Part shown: positions 48,762 through 51,135 of the stretch, piece by piece
Position numbering within the stretch: the stretch's first letter is position 1
How the letters are laid out: every line of letters begins with the position of its first letter
Source of the DNA: JACMRI01 sp043778625
GTDB taxonomy: Bacteria > Bacteroidota > Bacteroidia > UBA4408
Reading direction: 5' to 3'
DNA: 51,135 nt
Assembly: GCA_043778625.1 (NCBI GenBank)
Contig: JAYWFU010000139.1
Location: forward strand, 1-51,135
Translations under genes and position numbers: made by a program
The notes under the pieces: model-generated
What the model was told of the DNA's origin: nothing
The model's input: the letters and a program-made list of their open reading frames with translations, nothing else
Databases searched by the model: none

Positions 48762-50579
48762 TTATAATGTATAAATAAGCTGTAACCCATAATTACGTAA
48801 GGGTTGTGGGCGAGCAGCTACAATTGCATAGTTACAATTAAATATATTATTTACTAAACACTGTACCTTAATATGATGTTGCTTGTAGTGCGTAACGTAT
48901 TCTACTGAGGCATTACTTACTGTGTAATACGGTAAATAACTATAATTATCAGCGCTGGTGGCACGCCAACTGGTACTAATGTGAGTGTAGCGAAACGTTA
49001 TGCTATTATTGTACTGAATACTTATATTACTTTTTAACTGAAAAATTGGACTGTAAATTAATTGCCTTCCCACGCTGGCATCGTTGGTAGTTGTGCTTTG
49101 TAGCACTATTGATTTATTATACCCTAAAAACTCTTCTAGGGCAAATACATACTTACCTACTTTGTAACTGGCTAGTAAGTGAGCATCGTAGCCGTATTGT
49201 GCCACCGTTTTAACATTGGTAGGGCTCCATATTCCGTTGGTAGCACTGGGCAACCACTGTATCATATTAGTTAGTTTTTTGTAATAAGGATCAAGGTCGA
49301 ATGATAATTTAATTAGATGATTAAATGGACGATAATTTATTTTTAACTCGCCATACATTACCTCTTCTGGTTTTAAATTAGTATTACCGCCCACGCTCCA
49401 ATATTTATCATTGAGCGTAGGGTAGCGGTAATTATTACCTACAGTTGCCCGCACTTTTAGGTTAGTACTATAATTAACTCCATACGCTACACTGGCTATG
49501 GTGGGCGTGTAGCGGTAGTTAATTAATTGTTGAGTTACATTAACTCCTAACTGAGTGTGTGAGGTAAGGGGTGTGCTAAAATTTAAGGCTACCGTGTTTT
49601 CGTACTGATGCTTTATACTACTGTAATTATTTGTAGTAGCAGTGTATTTGTAGTTTGAACCCATTATATTAAATAAGCTATTCCGAACTGTTTTTTTGTA
49701 GTTAACTATTCCTATTGCAGTAGTTATATTATTGGTGGAATACAATTGTAATACTTTGTTTTGATAATTTAATTGCTCCTGCATCAGTGCCACTGTTGCA
49801 CTTAGGTACTGATTATTTTTTAAATTATAATTTATAGTAGTAACTCCTCGTAAGCTCGAATCTTGCTGAGTTTCGTGTTGGTTGGTTGTGCCCACAGCTG
49901 CAGGTAGCCAACGTTGCGTGTAGTTATACCAAAATGACGCTATTACGTTTAACTTACGGTAGGCATAACGTAGTTCTTCATACATAGTATTGCTAGTACC
50001 ATTGGCATTAGTTTGTGTTTTAGTTGTGGGAGTAGAGTAATCAGCAGCATTAATGAAATTGTAATTGTTGCAGTCGTAATTATAATTAATGTGCGTAAAT
50101 GATTTTAAACGCTCCTTACCCAGCCTTAGTTGCAGGGCATTGTTAGTGTTATTAAATGTATTAAATGCAGCATACAGTTTAATTATATTGGTATCGTTAG
50201 GGTTTGTAGCTATAGTTACATTACCGCCTGCACCGCCTACAATGGCCGTACTCTGCGCCGATTCATTTAATGTGCTACCTCCAAACAAATTGCCTTGTAA
50301 TAAGCTTATATCATTTTGTCCAAGCATAGTATTATTTATTTTAATACCCTGCCATAATGTATTAATCTGACTTGCTGTACTGCCACGTATACTAAGCGTA
50401 GCAAGCATACCGGGGCTACTTTGTTTTACAAAATAGGATGTATTATTTTGAATACTCTGTGTAATTGATGTGGCATTGTGTACACCAAGCGAAAAACCCA
50501 CTACTGTTTTCTGACTGGTTATTTCTATCGGTTTTAATTTTAATGTATCATTTGTTTTTTGCGCTACGCTAAGTTGCAC
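48762..50579 (-). CDS. btuB: BtuB-like TonB-dependent receptor
   Basis: The plug domain (LKPIEITSQKTVVG, then LSIRGSTASQINTLWQGIKINNTMLGQNDISLLQG) is followed by about 450 residues of alternating aromatic strands of an outer-membrane barrel, ending in LRNYGLQLIYTL. The SIRGS...LWQGIKIN wording and the adjacent propeller lipoprotein resemble BtuB, the corrinoid receptor. The in-frame start is a GTG at 50579, which would remove the signal peptide. Upstream in the same frame, without any usual start codon, lie YILSFVFCVQLSVAQ, a signal peptide. An ATG at 50610 leads into it only if one of five G is removed. Translation may thus be off or wrongly read here. Confidence 0.8.
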   Translation of the reverse strand: MQLSVAQKTNDTLKLKPIEITSQKTVVGFSLGVHNATSITQSIQNNTSYFVKQSSPGMLATLSIRGSTASQINTLWQGIKINNTMLGQNDISLLQGNLFGGSTLNESAQSTAIVGGAGGNVTIATNPNDTNIIKLYAAFNTFNNTNNALQLRLGKERLKSFTHINYNYDCNNYNFINAADYSTPTTKTQTNANGTSNTMYEELRYAYRKLNVIASFWYNYTQRWLPAAVGTTNQHETQQDSSLRGVTTINYNLKNNQYLSATVALMQEQLNYQNKVLQLYSTNNITTAIGIVNYKKTVRNSLFNIMGSNYKYTATTNNYSSIKHQYENTVALNFSTPLTSHTQLGVNVTQQLINYRYTPTIASVAYGVNYSTNLKVRATVGNNYRYPTLNDKYWSVGGNTNLKPEEVMYGELKINYRPFNHLIKLSFDLDPYYKKLTNMIQWLPSATNGIWSPTNVKTVAQYGYDAHLLASYKVGKYVFALEEFLGYNKSIVLQSTTTNDASVGRQLIYSPIFQLKSNISIQYNNSITFRYTHISTSWRATSADNYSYLPYYTVSNASVEYVTHYKQHHIKVQCLVNNIFNCNYAIVAARPQPLRNYGLQLIYTL

Positions 50580-50648
50580 ACAAAAAACAAATGACAGTAT
50601 ATACCCCCATTTACAATAACAAGTTATAGTATTGGTAGTAATAATAAC

Positions 50649-51053
50649 TTAAATAAATGTAGTGTTCATTACCGTAGCCTCGCCAGTGGTGCATACTATA
50701 CCAGTAGCTACATCAACCAATTGTGTTTCCACTACTGCACGGTGTTTTTCGGTTATCACTTCTTTTACCACAAAACGTGCTTCGTAGTGTACATTAACAT
50801 ACATTGGTTTTAAAAACGATAACGATTGTTTTAAATAAATAGTACCCTTACCAGGAAATAATACTCCAAACACTTTACTAAATATGCAGGCACCTAGCAT
50901 ACCATGCATTATAGGTTCTTTAAATAGGGTTGTTGCAGCAAAACCTGCGTCTAAATGCACAGGGTTTTTATCGCCAGTAACATTAGCAAAGGCAATAATA
51001 TCAGCTTGTGTAAAGCTAAATGCGTGTGTGTAAGTGTCGTTAAGTTGTATCAT
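50649..51053 (-). CDS. MaoC-like (R)-enoyl-CoA hydratase
   Basis: The hot-dog-fold protein carries the hydratase-2 motif AFANVTGDKNPVHLDAGFAATTLF with the catalytic Asp-His pair, followed by IMHGMLGACIFSKVFGVLFPG. Length (134 aa from the ATG at 51053) is normal for PhaJ-like proteins, which hydrate trans-2-enoyl-CoA to (R)-3-hydroxyacyl-CoA. An earlier ATG at 51080 adds nine residues but lies close to the promoter box. The receptor gene follows in the same reading frame, 69 nt after its stop. A link to fatty acid metabolism is general; a specific pathway is not visible. Confidence 0.88.
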   Translation of the reverse strand: MIQLNDTYTHAFSFTQADIIAFANVTGDKNPVHLDAGFAATTLFKEPIMHGMLGACIFSKVFGVLFPGKGTIYLKQSLSFLKPMYVNVHYEARFVVKEVITEKHRAVVETQLVDVATGIVCTTGEATVMNTTFI

Positions 51054-51077
51054 GGTATAGTTAATATTTAGTATAAT

Positions 51078-51085
51078 CAAATGTA
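51078..51085 (-). promoter_or_regulatory. Candidate -7 box (TACATTTG, minus strand) of the MaoC/TonB-receptor unit
   Basis: Minus-strand TACATTTG fits TAnnTTTG and lies 24 nt upstream of the MaoC start at 51053. The same octamer occurs at 35603. It probably also drives the receptor and BtuG-like genes, since no other promoter was found in the 69-nt gap. No cobalamin-riboswitch-like sequence was recognised. Confidence 0.5.
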
Positions 51086-51135
51086 AAAATAAATACGCAT
51101 ACTAAATGTTCAATTCAACTAATAAATTCAACTTA

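Noticed and set aside
50580..50648. Cobalamin riboswitch before the TonB receptor
   Set aside because: The 69-nt gap is too short for the usual element and shows no B12-box-like sequence.
1..51135. CRISPR array, tRNA or rRNA genes, IS elements or prophage
   Set aside because: I looked for regularly spaced repeats, T-arm-like sequences, transposase motifs and phage structural genes on both strands and found none.

Overview
The window is AT-rich bacterial chromosome, almost certainly from the phylum Bacteroidota. The evidence is a set of phylum-typical families: a CzcA-type RND pump fused to a TolC module, a TPR/beta-propeller/OmpA protein of PorE type, a TonB receptor paired with a BtuG-like propeller lipoprotein, DUF4173 membrane proteins, a 468-residue type III arginine decarboxylase and DUF4369-TlpA proteins. 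Several genes also have a TAnnTTTG -7 box upstream, and Shine-Dalgarno sequences are weak. Class and genus cannot be fixed from the sequence. Most of the content is ordinary core and envelope biology; no tRNA, rRNA, CRISPR array, insertion sequence or prophage was seen.

Layout. 1-5341: a minus-strand run of 3-oxoadipyl-CoA-type thiolase, methylmalonyl-CoA epimerase and two exported proteins of unknown function. 5510-10042: a MORN-repeat protein, a PcrA/UvrD helicase with a TTG start, and two overlapping tiny membrane-protein genes. 10043-10443 is a gene-poor gap with two strong hairpin terminators. 10444-16869: a TPR protein, divergent arginine decarboxylase and arginase, an orphan BRO-N antirepressor-like gene and argS. 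16952-19876: a membrane protein, a winged-helix regulator and a DUF4173 protein whose C-terminal part lies in another frame; two near-identical 26-bp elements precede the two membrane genes and look like the regulator's operators.

19937-27129 (minus strand): a heavy-metal RND efflux locus with adaptor, CzcA-TolC fusion and small periplasmic protein. A Fic-domain gene lies between the pump and adaptor genes, and a small ABM monooxygenase gene lies upstream. 27325-33476: two tandem related lipoproteins, a KUP potassium transporter, trmB, proC, a small membrane protein and an atypical SDR. 33736-38171: a TlpA-like protein, clpS, an SRPBCC protein and a MutS2 without its Smr nuclease domain. 38399-43345: a TPR protein and a PorE-like protein, a HepT/MntA (type VII) toxin-antitoxin pair, and an RluD-type pseudouridine synthase.

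43457-47677: ornithine aminotransferase, a DUF721 protein, an APC amino-acid permease, a small conserved protein and gatC. 47708-51053 (minus strand): a BtuG-like propeller lipoprotein, a BtuB-like TonB receptor and a MaoC hydratase.

Working together: arginase, ornithine aminotransferase, proline-synthesising ProC, arginine decarboxylase and an amino-acid permease cover much of an arginine/ornithine/proline node, although they sit at four separate places. Methylmalonyl-CoA epimerase and the predicted corrinoid uptake pair fit a B12-dependent methylmalonyl-CoA pathway. The points most worth a second look are the paired 26-bp elements around the winged-helix gene, two genes (DUF4173 and the TonB receptor) that a one-G change would restore to the expected reading frame, the Fic gene in the metal-efflux operon, and the MutS2 without Smr.
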